From positions 46,169,294-46,233,293 of the forward strand of contig CM055107.1 in NCBI GenBank assembly GCA_029204225.1: a stretch of DNA of 64,000 nt, given 5' to 3'. Source of the stretch: Diphasiastrum complanatum. Lineage: Eukaryota; Streptophyta; Lycopodiopsida; Lycopodiales; Lycopodiaceae. The notes below the pieces were generated by a model, which did not search any database, had not been told where the DNA came from, and saw nothing but the letters and a program-made list of their open reading frames with translations. The translations under genes were made by a program, and so were the position numbers. Within the stretch, counting starts at the first letter, position 1. Each line of letters opens with the position of its first letter. Below are positions 1-13,663 of the stretch, piece by piece.

Positions 1-2030
1 CAACACCTTCCTAGGTTGCATGGTTCTATGCGTGTGAATGCTTACATTGTACATGGATTGCTCACAAGAAACCTACTATTTCAAAGGAAAATCTGGGACT
101 AAGACTATAGATGTTACTCTATAAAAGAAGTGATAATTTTAGATATGTATCACAGGTAATGGCCAGAACAGACAGAATTAGATGGATTAGGCTGGGTCAA
201 TTATTGGAGCTGATTATATGGGCTACAGTAGAGCAGAATCCAACGAGGTGCAAATTTATGTTTGTCTTTAACTGCTGCTACCAATTTTTAGAGGCCAGTA
301 CAGTGTACTGAAGAAAATAGACTAGAAGAGTCTTCTTGGAACTTCCAAGTAACAAAAAAGGGATGAAACAAGCTGCTTTTCAGCCTACCGACAGTGATAC
401 ATCAACTGATTCTATTCACAATGAACTTGAAAGTTGAGCATGAGCACCTTGGCCGTAGACCTATTGTAGGTAGTGTTGCGTTGCGTGTAAAAACAGTATC
501 ATAATGCCTGTGTGCTGATTCGGAGGACGGCCAGCCTCCAGGGCCACGTATTATAATCGCGAATCAGGATCAAAGAAAGCATAATGGCTGATGTCGGGCA
601 GTGGCCCGTGGGAGAGTCGGGACCTTGGTCCGATCGGGCCTTCGGCCGAGGAACTCCAATGCTGGAGGCTGAGCACCGGGATTAGGATGCTAGGAATTTT
701 ATCGAAGAAAATATTATGCGGAGGGGGCTGTCAGGTGCATGTTTTTTTTGAAGCAGAAAGTGAAGAGAAGGTCCCACAGATCGGCTGCCAAATCCCACAG
801 CGTTGCATTACACTGGCCTATTCTCACTTATGGGATAATAATTGTGCAATTGCCAGAGCTCCAGCCCAACAATATGAGAGAGCAAGTCATGCCATTTGGC
901 TGTCTTTCTTCGAAAATGATATTGCTGTGGGGAACTGCTCAGTGCTAACGACTCGCTTGACTAGTATCCACAATACACTATTACACTACCCATATAAAGC
1001 TGCATGCTAGCAAAGAATATATGTGTGTGCCCCCACATCCTCTTTCTCAGCTGGTGGCAGATAGATGTATCAGGTTTTTTGGCAATTTTATGATACAGCC
1101 TCTATCATATCATTTCAATAATTCGACTGATTGTACCTGCCGTCACTCCATCCCAGATTTCCTCCATCATCATGATTCATTTCGAATTATGAAAACACAG
1201 CATCTGCCATCAACATTCCAATGTTGAATATGGGTTGTGACGTAGATTTCATCTTTGCTCCAAAACTTAGATATGCAATCATGTCTCTTCTACCGTTTAG
1301 TACTTATCATTTACCTAGCAATAAGGAAAGGAATCAGTAGATTGGCCAGCCTCCTGAGTCCCTATGCTTTCAATGACAATGTATTCCTAGTTGTAATGAG
1401 CTTCCAAACTAGGCCCTACTAGCCAATTGAAAGAACACACGTGGAAAAAATACATAAAGCTAGTATCTCCATTTTTTCATACAATTCACAAATACTTATG
1501 CACTTAGATAACACCTATTTTAACAAACAACATAGGTTACTCACTTGGTTTGTCTATGTACTACACATATAAAAAGGGTGATGACACTCATGTCTAGTTC
1601 AATATATCTTGAGCCGCATGAATGGCAATTGTTTTGGTCGCCCAGTCCAACTACTTAAGATATAGTAAAGGAGGGCGATGACATGTGGATTTAGCTTATT
1701 GTATGTAAAGGCACAAATGTTGCTTGGTATATTGTTTCTTAAGACTTGTCGCCATTGCTTTCCTTGCCTATATAAGATAGTGAGACACTAATGACTGTCC
1801 ATCAATTATAATTATGATTAGGCCATTTTTGGTACCCTCCCACTAGCGTGTTTTATTTAGCTATGTAAAATTGTGTTTTAGTAACATTGCGCATAAAGCT
1901 TTTGCAAAAATCATGTGAAAAGTCTTCCTCAACAATGAAAGTAGTTTCATGAGCTACGTTTTTTAGATAGGCATACATACATACATACATATTGTGGAGC
2001 ACATGCATATAATGATCCTATATAATGTTG
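1..2030. other. Intergenic, no gene recognised
   Basis: I see no recognisable gene or coding domain. Positions 480-760 are more GC-rich than the flanks and an unbroken frame runs 591-1010, but its translation has no known motif, so I do not call it. A short (CATA)n microsatellite lies at 1972-1990. Several stretches resemble generic repeat-derived plant DNA. Confidence 0.5.
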
Positions 2031-2240
2031 TGTAGGGGCCTATCGCCTTATGCTAGTAGCCTTGCACAAGCATTTAATGCCAAGTACAAGAAGATGCTCA
2101 TTCAAAGGTGCACATTAAGTGAGAGAATGGCACTACCACTCTCTCACTTGTCCTAATGTGCACCCTTAGATGGGCGTTTTTTTGTTGTTGGCATTGAATG
2201 CATGTGCAAGATTCATCCTCATGCAGGCCTATACAAGGCC
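2031..2240. repeat. Fold-back (MITE-like) element 1
   Basis: Two inverted arms of about 70 bp face each other across a very short loop: 2061-2131 pairs with 2136-2210, starting CTTGCAC and ending GTGCAAG. Weaker inverted similarity extends outward to about 2031 and 2240 (GGCCTAT against ATAGGCC-type ends). There is no coding capacity. The structure fits a non-autonomous fold-back or MITE element. I could not identify a clean target-site duplication, so the ends are approximate. Confidence 0.7.
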
Positions 2241-2392
2241 TCACTAGCAAACTGAGCCCTAAGCTCATCAATTTCGATCAAAGCCTTTGTTGTTCTTATG
2301 AGCATGCTATCATAGGAAGTTGAATCCAAGTCCCAAAGCCCAAGTCAAAGCACTTACTCTCTAGACTAAGACAAACTAAATTTGAAAACTTT

Positions 2393-2700
2393 TGCTTTGC
2401 TTCTAAAGGTCAAAGTGCCAATAGTACCTTACATGACCTACTTCCAAGCTACCGTTCAAAAGTTATAGCCAGTCAATTAAAATAATAATAATCAAATATC
2501 CATTATGTGTGACCATAGAGGACTCTCTCATTGAGAGGGTGCTCTATGTTAAGCGATATTTGGTCAAAAGGGTCCTTTATCCATGCACAGAAGAGGTATT
2601 GGATCTTTTTAAACTTTGATTGGCTATAACTTTTAAACAGTTGCTTGGAAGTAGGTCATGTAGGATACTATTGGAAAGGTCTCGTCAAGCGCTTTCCAAC
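2393..2700. repeat. Fold-back (MITE-like) element 2
   Basis: Arms at about 2416-2477 and 2618-2680 are inverted copies of each other. Both contain ACCTACTTCCAAGC and AAAAGTTATAGCCA, or their complements. A second, inner hairpin surrounds 2510-2550 (ATAGAG ... CTCTAT around a GAGAG core). It is non-coding. It lies about 180 bp from the first fold-back element but its arm sequence is different, so it belongs to another family. Confidence 0.7.
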
Positions 2701-2840
2701 AGTATAATCTTCATCTCAATCGAAGCTACGGTTAAAACGTCATACTATTTTTTACGAACTACAAACGATAATGTACATAGAATGGTTAGGCATCGAAAAA
2801 TAGTGTGGGCAGAAATGAAAAAACATTTGGGTAGAAAATG

Positions 2841-4515
2841 AATTTACTTTGATAATTTACATCAATAAACTTTGTCAATCTACTTGGCATTTGGATTCAG
2901 AATTCCTCCAATGTTTCATTGTGCGGTAACAAGAAAGACACAACCTCTCACCTATTTACCCACTACAACTCCACACACACCATGTATTTTTTTGTAGAGA
3001 AAATCCCAATTGTGCCAAATTTTTTGTATTTTTGTAATTATGTGATACTTCATCCATTTCCACAAACGATGTCGAACTCCATGTATTTGTGCAATTCAAT
3101 AGATTTTCATTTGAAAAAAAATTAAGTGAAATTTCTAAAAAGCCTGACCATTGTGTTTATGAGCTTCGTCATGCTATGCAAAATTCTAATAAAGTTTTTT
3201 GGTGTTTGACAAGAATGGTCTTGCAACACTTTTTTGGTACTTATATTTTTGGCATTGATCATGGAACATGGCCAAACATAAAAAAAGAATGTTCATAATC
3301 AAAACTTGCTAGCAATCATGTAGAAAAGAAGACAACAAGTGCATGTGCATTGCTAGATGGAGTTGGATCTTGGAAATCAAGGAAGTAAGGGATAAGTTTT
3401 TTTTCATCTACCTTGTTTGAGTTCAAGTGCATGATGGATCTAGTTTTTCATCATTATAAAGTTTTTATGGATTGAGGAGGGTAGCAAAGACTTGTTTTCA
3501 CACTCATCTTAATCCTTTTTACTTGATGCTTGATAGAGATCATGCTATCTTATGATTGTTGCACTGTGATGATATTGTTTTCACTCTACATAGTGAAATG
3601 GTGTTTGATAGGATCTTCTTAGTCAATGATTTGGGATAAAGAATCAAAGATCTTCATAATATGTCAAAGATAAGGATATGAAAAAATCATAATCTTATCT
3701 TTGCTTTTGGTGTTCAAATCATGCAAAATTCTAGTGTGAGGCATTGGTGCTTGGAAAAGGACGTTTTGTGGCACAACTTGGTAACTTAAGTTCTTGGCAT
3801 GATTCTCGGAGAATCATCAATGGATCTAAAATATGTTTCAAGTTTAGATTAGAAGAGGAGAGCACGAAGATGATGATTTTATCTCTTACTCCATGGTTTT
3901 TTTTTGAGTAAGATTGGTCATTGTTGCTACATTTTTACGATGCTCATGTTTTATGTGATGTACTCACTTGGAGTGAGGTATAAAGGGGCAAAGACAAGTA
4001 TGGAGTTTGTGAAGTTCTGGAGGTTCACATTACTTTTTGATCATATAGTATTGGAAAACCCACGTTATTCAGATAATTAGAGATGTAATACAAAATAATA
4101 GTATGTGGTGGACTAGCTATTTTGCATGGATTGTTTTGAAGGTCATACGAAGGCATGGATGATAGTACTAGTTTGTCCTTTAATGTTCTATGATGCTTGA
4201 CTGCAAGACTTGATTTGGAATGTTATACACCACCTTGTTTCTCTCCCTTCACGAATAATATGTGAGATATTGTTATTTTCGCAATGAATATGTTTTGATT
4301 GTCTATGGTGTACAAGCTATAGTTGGCATGGGATTAATAATGTTTGAAATAATTGAAAGGATTGATACAATTCTACAACTATCAAAGTGACTTAATCACC
4401 AAGCAATACAATAAATAGAAATAATAAATTACACATGTTTGATTTGTTAGAAATTGTCATATGTGATTTTTATCATATCCTATTTCTTTTACACATTAAA
4501 AATTTCATGCCATTT
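2841..4515. other. Intergenic, no gene recognised
   Basis: AT-rich sequence with many stops in all frames. A few stretches (3.1-3.3 kb and 3.7-3.9 kb) keep open frames of 60-70 codons but show no motif I know. It may be decayed transposon sequence, which cannot be confirmed by eye. Confidence 0.4.
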
Positions 4516-4660
4516 TATATATATATATATATACAAGTTGTGAGTGCTCATCGTTGACGGGCAATGGCGGCCGATCTAGGTGAAGGTCGATGATTTGGAA
4601 ATTCAGTATGTCGTTGACGGGTGATAACGACCGATCTAGGTGGCGGCCGATCTAGAACTC
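4516..4660. repeat. (TA)n tract and short tandem motif
   Basis: A (TA)n run at 4516-4533 is followed by two imperfect copies of a motif containing CGTTGACGGG and CGACCGATCTAGGTGG-like sequence, near 4551 and 4612. The last part of the motif (GGCGGCCGATCTAG) recurs once more at about 4641. No function is evident. Confidence 0.55.
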
Positions 4661-6883
<2,223 letters not shown>

Positions 6884-6934
6884 GTTACTTCCTCGTTTTC
6901 TGTGGCATGTCGAAGGGTATCGTGTAGCCAACCA

Positions 6935-7430
6935 AGCGCAATTAATATTAAAATTTTGAGATAATAGTTGTATAATAAAGAGCATTTTATATATTTGGTG
7001 TAATTTTATAATATTTATTTTTTCAAGTATTTTAAAATTTAAAAAAAAAAACATAAATTAAGTCTATTTGAATACTATAAATATCCATATTTTTATTTTT
7101 GTAACAAGCAGTTAAATTTTAAAAATTTAATAAACTTATAATATTAAAAATCATAACAACTTTTCAAAAATAAAAATTTAATATATTAATTTTTTTTAAA
7201 TCTCAATTTAGTATCTTTCATTTTTTAATATTATCTCGTATATACAAATTTTAATACGAAAAAAAATCTAATAATTTTTCTTAATAACACTATCATAATT
7301 TTTTTATTAAATGCAATTTTTAATAAATGTAGCAGCTTATATTTGTTAACCATTTTAGATATTGACAATAAAAGTCAAATAATTAAAAAAAAAATAAGTC
7401 TCTAAATCAATTTTTTTTGTCACCATATCA
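6935..7430. other. Extremely AT-rich spacer
   Basis: About 500 bp composed mostly of A and T runs, with no open frame. It separates the CT microsatellite from the antisense copia fragment. Such DNA may be matrix-attachment-like or simply decayed repeat; the sequence does not distinguish these. Confidence 0.6.
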
Positions 7431-7870
7431 GAGAGTAGAATCACTTCTAGCTATAATCAGACCATCAACATAAAGTGTAAGCAAATTCATTTCATTTTGT
7501 TGCTTAGGAGCACAAAAATTTGAATTTGCTTCACTCCTCATGGTGTTTTTCCTTACAAGGTATTTATTGATACATGGATTCCAAGCTCATGGTGATTATT
7601 TCAATCCATAGATAATTCTCTTCAACCTATACACTAGATGTTCTTTTCTTCTTGTGCAAATCCCTCAAGTTGTTCCATGTGCACCTTTTCTTTTAGATTA
7701 CCATTCAAGAATATTAACTTGACATCCAACTGGTGTATCTTCCAATATGAAATGCTACAATTGCCACCAATGATTGAATAATGACCATTTTTGTCAATGG
7801 CACAAAAGTCTCTTTAATGTCAGTTTCTTCTTGTTGCTTAAAGCCACTTGCTACCAATCTGTGAGACGAT
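7430..7870 (-). pseudogene. Copia reverse-transcriptase fragment
   Basis: Read on the minus strand, 7870 to 7714 encodes the Ty1/copia RT stretch RLVASGFKQQ..ETDIKETFVPLTKM. After several stops it continues to the catalytic-loop region near 7500-7440 as LTLYVDGLIIARS (family consensus YVDD). Gag, integrase and LTRs are not seen nearby, and frames are broken. This is a dead fragment of a copia polyprotein. Confidence 0.8.
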
Positions 7871-7874
7871 GCAA

Positions 7875-8249
7875 GCCAATAAACCTGGGATTTCTCGACA
7901 ACAATCACGAACTAGGCGAAGGAAGTCGATCTCTCAAATAACAAATGATCGTATAAAAAGGGCCATAAGTCTTAAAGCTACTGTGGTGAAGGAGGAAGTA
8001 AACATCACTAATAGAGATGTGTCATTCCATGTCCACAGTTTTGCATCTAATCCTAAGGAAACCATTTACATAGTGAATATTTGTGACTCTCCAACTTGTA
8101 CCTGTGAAGATTACAAGCGCATTATTTCAAAGGAAAAATTCACAACCTACAAACATATGTATTTTGTCTACTTAGTAGTGTTGGGATTAGACATTGACAA
8201 CAACATGTGCATCCATCAGCCAAGTTTGTTAGTGCTTGAGCTTTACTAG
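7875..8249 (+). pseudogene. SWIM-type zinc-finger protein remnant
   Basis: The plus-strand frame ending at 8249 contains a basic stretch (SRTRRRKS), then NDRIKRAISLKA, FHVHSF, and a block that aligns by eye with plant SWIM zinc fingers: PTCTCEDYKR, then YKHMYFVYLVVLGL and IHQPSL. SWIM fingers use CxC...CxH to bind zinc. Here CxC is present but the second pair reads YKH instead of CKH, so one zinc ligand is lost. There is no credible start, since the frame opens inside antisense copia sequence. Most likely this is a processed or captured fragment, or one decayed exon of a SWIM-domain gene. Confidence 0.55.
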
Positions 8250-8543
8250 ATATTGAGCGGAACATAAATGTTCCTTGTATGCATTGAATCACGTAATAGG
8301 ATATGTTCAAGAGAAGAATAATGAGAAACTTATTTTGTGTGATCATTGCATATTTTATGGTTTGTCGTTGTGATGATTTATCTAATCATTGGCTTTGTAT
8401 TAAGCCTTCTCCAAATAAAAATGTTCTTTGGAAATACAAATTGGGTGTATAAAACATACACAAGATTTGAATTTGTAGTGGACCAATGTGATAGTAATAA
8501 TAATTAAATAAAAAAGTGACTACATGATGTGACAACATATATA

Positions 8544-8640
8544 TGGCACACCATGTGCTACTTCTTCTTGTACAATTGCTAGGACTTAAACTCTCATAAC
8601 TCGCAAAATATTTACTCGCAAAATGCCAAGGCCCATTTAC
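8544..8640. repeat. Dispersed repeat shared with 22.3-22.4 kb
   Basis: TGGCACACCATGTGCTA at 8544-8560 and the downstream words ATTTACTCGCAAAATGCCAAGGCCC match 22345-22440 closely and in the same order. This is a second copy of the end region of the element at 21.6-22.4 kb, without its opposite end. Confidence 0.7.
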
Positions 8641-9479
8641 ATCTACTTATGGCCACTTACATTTGCCTAACAAGCCACGGTCTTTTATGGGCTCTTACAT
8701 TGACTTTCATTGGCTTACATCTTTCGACTACTTACGGACTTTTATGCTTGCTTACGGGCCTTCACTCATTATGACTGTTTACAGAATCTTATGCAAAGGC
8801 CAACTTGAACTGTCATTTGGATAAGCCCATGTGACATTCCTAACTAGTATAAATAGCTGATCATTTTTTCAAGCTAAACACTTAGAATTAATCAAGTCAA
8901 TTGATTCAAGAACTCAATTTAAAGTAGAGTATCGGCTTATTAGCAGAAGTGTTTTAGATAGAGATGATCAGTATTCAGAGTTGTTTAAGAGTATGCAGTT
9001 GCATCTGCTAAAGTCTTGTGTTCATAATTTATTTGATTTGCACATGCTACTTACTGAATTCAATTTTACAACTATTATCTTATTTTGTTCTTTTATAGTG
9101 TTGTCTGAGCATCAAACACTTATATATATCAATATTCTACTCTGTTTATGTTTGTCTACGAAATCAATCTCATATATTTTGATGATTTTTAAATTCAAAT
9201 TAAGTAGAATCAAACATGACTCTTGTCACAATAGTATGGTGCGTATTTGATAGGCATAGTCATGTATTGAAGAAGGAACTTTAACTGAAAAATGACCCAA
9301 TGATAGTGAAACCTGTACATCAAAAATACCAAAGAACATACTTAACTGAGATTTGAAGGTGATAAAGGATGTGAAGTAGGATGAAATTTGAGATGGAAAT
9401 CGAATTGAAACGTCTCGAGTCAACCAGATAATGAAGACAACCTAACAAGTATAAGGTAAATTTTGGCTTTCATGGTTAC
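8641..9479. other. Non-coding, LTR-like promoter segment
   Basis: No gene is seen. Positions 8848-8856 read TATAAATAG, followed by A-rich then AATCAAG sequence of the kind found at the U3/R boundary of plant LTRs, but no primer-binding site follows within 100 bp. The remainder to 9479 is featureless apart from scattered short frames. Confidence 0.35.
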
Positions 9480-9650
9480 AATACAAGGTTTTGAAGAGCC
9501 AAAAATATTGAAACAAGCTTCTATGAGAAATAACATAGACTATGAAGAAAGATGATGCTTATGATCTAGTTGAATTGTCTCATGGTAAAAAATCCATTTC
9601 TTGTAGTGAGTGTATAAAATCAAAAGTTATGTTGATGGGTCATTAGATAA
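9480..9650 (+). pseudogene. Copia polyprotein fragment (start of RT)
   Basis: Plus-strand translation near 9550-9640 gives DAYDLVELSHGKKSISC followed by IKSKV. It corresponds to the conserved copia start of RT (D-W-LVELP-GKKxIxCKWVxKxK). Stops and the missing K-W show it is decayed. It is cut off at about 9650 by unrelated sequence. Confidence 0.6.
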
Positions 9651-10468
9651 GTGAAAAGTTGTCATGAATATCACTCCTTTGATGAGATGTAGGTCCAAAT
9701 TCTAGCATATACCCTCCCTTATTTAAACAATCTATCCCATTCTGAGATAAATTAGTCCCTACTGCAACGCACCACTCTCCCTCACTTCTTGGGGGCGGTG
9801 AAACAATACTTTTGCTTGGAGGCCATGTGTGCGTACAATAAATAAAACAGAACCACATGAAATGCATTGTTTCGCCTTTGTTATATTGTCGTATTCCCAA
9901 AAAGCTTGGGGCAACCACTGTTTCGTGTCCCCTTCCAGAAGCAACAATGGCACCATACTTTTTCCGGCCATCTACCTATCCCATCCAAATAATTTTTCTA
10001 CCAGATGGTATACATCTAATAGCCCACATTGTTTTGTGAATGTTATTCGATTTCAATGCCAATTATGGAAATCTTCGACTCAGAATATCTTAAATGATCT
10101 TAAAATCATAAATATATAATGATTTGATTTTGCAGCCATGCAAAGTATCGATGTTTGTATTGAATTGCATTGTCAAGCATAGAAAACTCATTGATTCACA
10201 TTTATCGCCCCCAATGAGAGTATCTCACATGCCACCAAAACAACCTTGCTTCAAGAGCAAGAATCTGCGTAGCATACGTATCCCCAGAATGCCAAAAACT
10301 TTGCACAACATTGTATTTTGTATGTGCATCTACAACATCTTCTGCCAGACGCCAAGCTTCACACAATGACATGTGCTCACTTCTAAACTCTTGTAGAATG
10401 CATTGTTTTGTATGTTTCCTAAGGTTGTCTTTGAAATGAAAAAGACATGATCTTTCTAGAACTTCCAT
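9643..10468 (-). other. Unrecognised coding-like remnant, minus strand
   Basis: Two minus-strand frames look coding in composition: 10468-10202 (88 codons, with FHFKDNLRKHTKQC and EAWRLAEDVVDAHTKY) and 9971-9643 (with ASGRGHETVVAPSFLG in the frame reading into 9918-9643). They are separated by about 230 bp of AT-rich, stop-filled DNA that could be an intron or an insertion. I do not recognise the family. It sits between two copia RT fragments (9.48-9.65 kb and 10.48 kb onward), so it may be an insertion inside one copia element. A transposase remnant is possible but no catalytic motif is visible. Confidence 0.35.
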
Positions 10469-10481
10469 CTTATCAAGAACA

Positions 10482-11215
10482 AAACATGGACAATTGTCAA
10501 ATTACCTGCTAGCAGAAACGTAATTGATTGCAAATGGATTTTCAAAGTCAAGTACAAAGCAGACAGAAGCATGTTATAAGAAAAGCCCAACTTGTCGCCA
10601 GAGAATTTTCTCAAGTATACAACGTCGATTACACTGAGACCTTCAGTCCAGTAGTCAAGCATTCTTCTATTTGACTTCTATTATTGTTTGTTGCTGCAAC
10701 TGATTTGGAAATACATCAAATGGATGTACAGACAACATATCTCAATGGAGTCATCGAAGAAGACATTTACATGGTGCAACCCAAAGGTTATACTATCAAA
10801 GGTAAACACAATCATGTGTGCAAGCTCCATAAAGCACTTTATGGCTTGAAGCAATATGCTCGAGCATGGTTTCAAAGGATCAATACTTTTTTTTATTGAT
10901 CACAGCTATACACCAAGCTCTTCAAATTCGAATGTTTACTTCAAGACAGTACAGCAGTCTTTTATCATTATCACTTTATACGTGGACGACACATTGCTCT
11001 TCGGCAACAGTATCGATTGGATAAAAGAAGCAAGACAATGCTATCTTCTGAATTCGACATGACTATCTGGACGAAGCTCATTTCTGCCTTGGTATTCAAA
11101 TCCACAGAGACAAAAATCAAAAGTTGATCTACATTACGCAGTACAGGTACATCTACAACATGTTAGTCAGATATAATTTGGTTAATTGCAAGTTAGCTCT
11201 CTCACCAATGGAACC
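10482..11215 (+). pseudogene. Copia reverse transcriptase, degenerate
   Basis: This is the Ty1/copia RT in order. TWTIVKLPASRNVIDCKWIF begins near 10485. A frame-broken RLVAR-GFSQ and ETFSPVVK region follows at 10580-10660. Then come LEIHQMDVQTTYLNG and HKALYGLKQYARAW (frame 10684-10899), and the catalytic loop LYVDDTLLFG near 10975. YVDD is intact, but at least three frame changes interrupt the protein and no RNase H or LTR follows. It ends where a minus-strand copia gag begins, so this is a truncated copy. Confidence 0.85.
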
Positions 11216-11640
11216 AGGTCTCCACTTGTACAAGCTCATCATCTAGAATCTTCTCTCTAACCAAAACTAATTCTTTGTTGAGAGACTTGATCCTAAGCAC
11301 ATATTCTTGTGCACTTTCAGCACCTTTCCTCATACTTTGTAAGATTTGGTTTCTTAGCATAAGTACTCTTGAAGTGTTATTGGATTTATATATTTCTTTT
11401 AAAGAGTCCCAAGCTTCCTTGGTCGATGTATAAGAGGCTAACTCCTTCAAGAGATCATCACTAACATTCATTTTGATGCAATGAAGTGCTAGTCTTGCCT
11501 TCTTCTTGTATCTAACCAACTCTTGTCCTCTAATAGGCTCATCCTCTTCATATAGGACAATGTCAAAGAGGTCTTGGATCACTAGAAGTGATTCCATCCT
11601 CACTTTCCATATTGAGTAGTTTGTAGAATCTACCTACACA
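11202..11640 (-). pseudogene. Copia gag fragment
   Basis: On the minus strand, an N-terminal motif NYSIWKVRMESLL (11620-11585) leads into the UBN2-type copia gag domain: KKARLALHCI, TSTKEAWDSLKEIYKS, LRNQILQSMRKG and ESAQEYVLRI. The family is a retrotransposon capsid protein. The zinc knuckle and all of pol are missing, because the plus-strand RT fragment adjoins at 11215. A stop lies just before the NYS motif. Its own PBS and LTR lie to the right at 12305 onward, so orientation and order are consistent with a 5' terminal fragment of one element. Confidence 0.8.
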
Positions 11641-12304
11641 AGTGGCAAGATCCCCTTGATCTTGACTCACAAAAACTTATTGGAAGGTTTCTACAAAACA
11701 ATGCTCAAGAAAATTGGTTTTGATTTGAACCTAGAAACTCACAAAGGTTTCACTTATTTTGATTACCTCAAATTGACGTCTAGCCCTCTCAATGGACTTC
11801 TAGACACAATTCTTACACTCCCTCACAAAGATGAAATGAAGATTAGATGAGAATCTATCAAAGACTTATCAAATCAAGTCAATTTTGACTATTTTTGGAC
11901 AATACAATGGCTAAAACTTGTACTTTCCTCTTGATGGTTCTTCAAGACCTGTAAAACACATTTAAAGGGCTTGAATCCAGCCTCAATTAATTGGATTTAA
12001 TGACACAAAGTCAAATCCAATCAACGGCATATTAACATTGATGCTTTCTCATAGATCTAGCATAAAAAAACTCATCGAGATCTATTACTATGAATTTCTA
12101 TGGATCTTATAAAAAATGGAAATAATTTTTTGGTGCAAACCTGTCCACATGTGTGAAAAGTATGGAATAGGGCCTTGATCAAGTTTGATCCACAAATTTC
12201 CATCTTATCATCCAATTTCTACTTGGCCCTCCAATACTAGCTTTTTAGATCAAAAAATTGCTAATTTGGGATTGTACACAAGATTAATGATTAACTCTTG
12301 TACC
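11641..12304 (-). other. Untranslated leader of the minus-strand copia fragment
   Basis: Between the PBS and gag on the minus strand. No domain is recognised. The plus-strand open frame 11656-11850 is a chance shadow in this leader. Confidence 0.5.
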
Positions 12305-12318
12305 TCGCTCTGATACCA
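12305..12318 (-). other. tRNA-iMet primer-binding site
   Basis: The complement reads TGGTATCAGAGCG, the usual plant LTR-retrotransposon PBS complementary to initiator Met-tRNA. It immediately follows a CA dinucleotide (minus strand) that would end the 5' LTR. Confidence 0.85.
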
Positions 12319-12887
12319 TGTGAAAGTACATTACTTTGGACCTTGAATGAGTGCATTTAATGCCTCACAAGAGTGATTCATTGATTGATCATAGAAACAA
12401 TGCAAACTAGACACTAGATTTTGAGATCTAGATCAACAAATTAGCATCTATCAACCAAGAGAAACCTTTAATCATTAATCACACAAAGTACAGCCCAAAA
12501 ATGTGTGGAATAGTACATAGTACAGCCTGTAGACTGAAAAAAAAGTACAAATGTCTTTGATCTTGCTTGGATCCAAAAAACAACAAGTACATAGAGTAGA
12601 AACTCAAGTCTTGCCAATGAGCTCTCAAAAATAATCCAAGTGTTCGCTATGGAGAGTCTCCTACATAAAAAATCCTCTTCCTTTGTAAAGTTATGTGAAT
12701 TTTCAGCATGTAATAAGGAAGTTAACTTGGCTTTCTTGCCCTAATTCCAACCTAGGCTCATTCTTAGAGTCATGCCAAGTAGGTGGCTAGTTGGTCAGTC
12801 TCCACCACAAATCTAGGATTTAGGTCCTATAAAGTAGGAATCACTACCAAATTGACTTGACCTACTCTTTAGACTTGATCTAACCTA
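12319..12887 (-). repeat. 5' LTR of the minus-strand copia fragment
   Basis: The right boundary of the PBS defines one LTR edge (TGTGAAAG on the plus strand at 12319). The far edge is placed at about 12887 (ACCTACA), just before antisense LINE sequence starts. No second LTR of this family is seen in the window, so the outer edge is an estimate. Confidence 0.5.
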
Positions 12888-13560
12888 CACGATGAGGAAG
12901 GATGTTAAGTCCAAGATTCAAAGACCAGTCAGGAGGGGCATCACGTGAAAGGACAACAATATCAGATTTGTGATAATTGATCAAAGAGTCAAAAAAGTCG
13001 CAAAAATGACTTAGCTCAAGAAGGATGATAGAGGTAGAATGTTGGTGGAGCTTGATAATGCAGCCAAAAAATTGAGGGCCCATAGGGACATTCTGAAAAG
13101 TGAAAGGTCAAAAGGAAAGAGAGCAATTTAATTTGAGGATATGGGAAGTTCCATAGCAATGACAAAGAGATAGGGTGAGAGAGGGCAACCTTGTTTGATA
13201 CCACAAGAAATAGGGAAGGAAGGGGATAGGGCAACCTGGAAGAGAATTGAAGAAGAGGCAGGAGCAAATAGGCCTGGATGAGTTTGATAAGGTAGTCAAG
13301 GAGGCCAAATGAAGAGAAACAAGAAAAAATGTAGTTCCAACTAATACGTTCGAAAGCTTTATCAAAGTTGATCTTGAGAAGGAGGGCCGGATAATTAAAC
13401 CATAAGGAAGAGTTGACCAAACATTAAGGATGTTATTAAAGAGGGACCTCCCTTTTCTAAAATCAGCCTAGCTTTTGGAGAGATGGGATGGGAGGAGAGG
13501 GGCAATTTGAGCCTTCTCGAGATAAAAGAAAATTGCGTTGAATCTTCTTAGTACATCACT
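12888..13560 (-). pseudogene. LINE (non-LTR) reverse-transcriptase fragment
   Basis: Minus-strand frames show plant L1-type RT blocks in order. FRKGRSLFNNIL-like sequence is near 13465. KINFDKAFERISWNYI and SSFGLLDYLIKLIQA lie at 13380-13270. A decayed G-x-RQGCPLSP block lies near 13190. Finally SLINYHKSDIVVLS lies at 12990-12950, matching the GLxINxxKS block. The F/YADD motif region near 13080 reads only FGCII after frame loss. Several frameshifts are present, with no ORF1, endonuclease or poly(A) tail. It abuts the copia LTR at 12887. Confidence 0.8.
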
Positions 13561-13663
13561 AATAGATTGTTGGCCCATGAGTTGTTGAAAAGCCTATAAA
13601 AAAATCTAAAAAGTTTTGTTTCAGGTTGTATAGAACATTTTTTGCAAGTAGCCTTCACAAGGA

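Noticed and set aside
591-1010. 139-codon open frame on the plus strand
   Set aside because: No recognisable domain, no splice or promoter context, and it is surrounded by stop-rich DNA.
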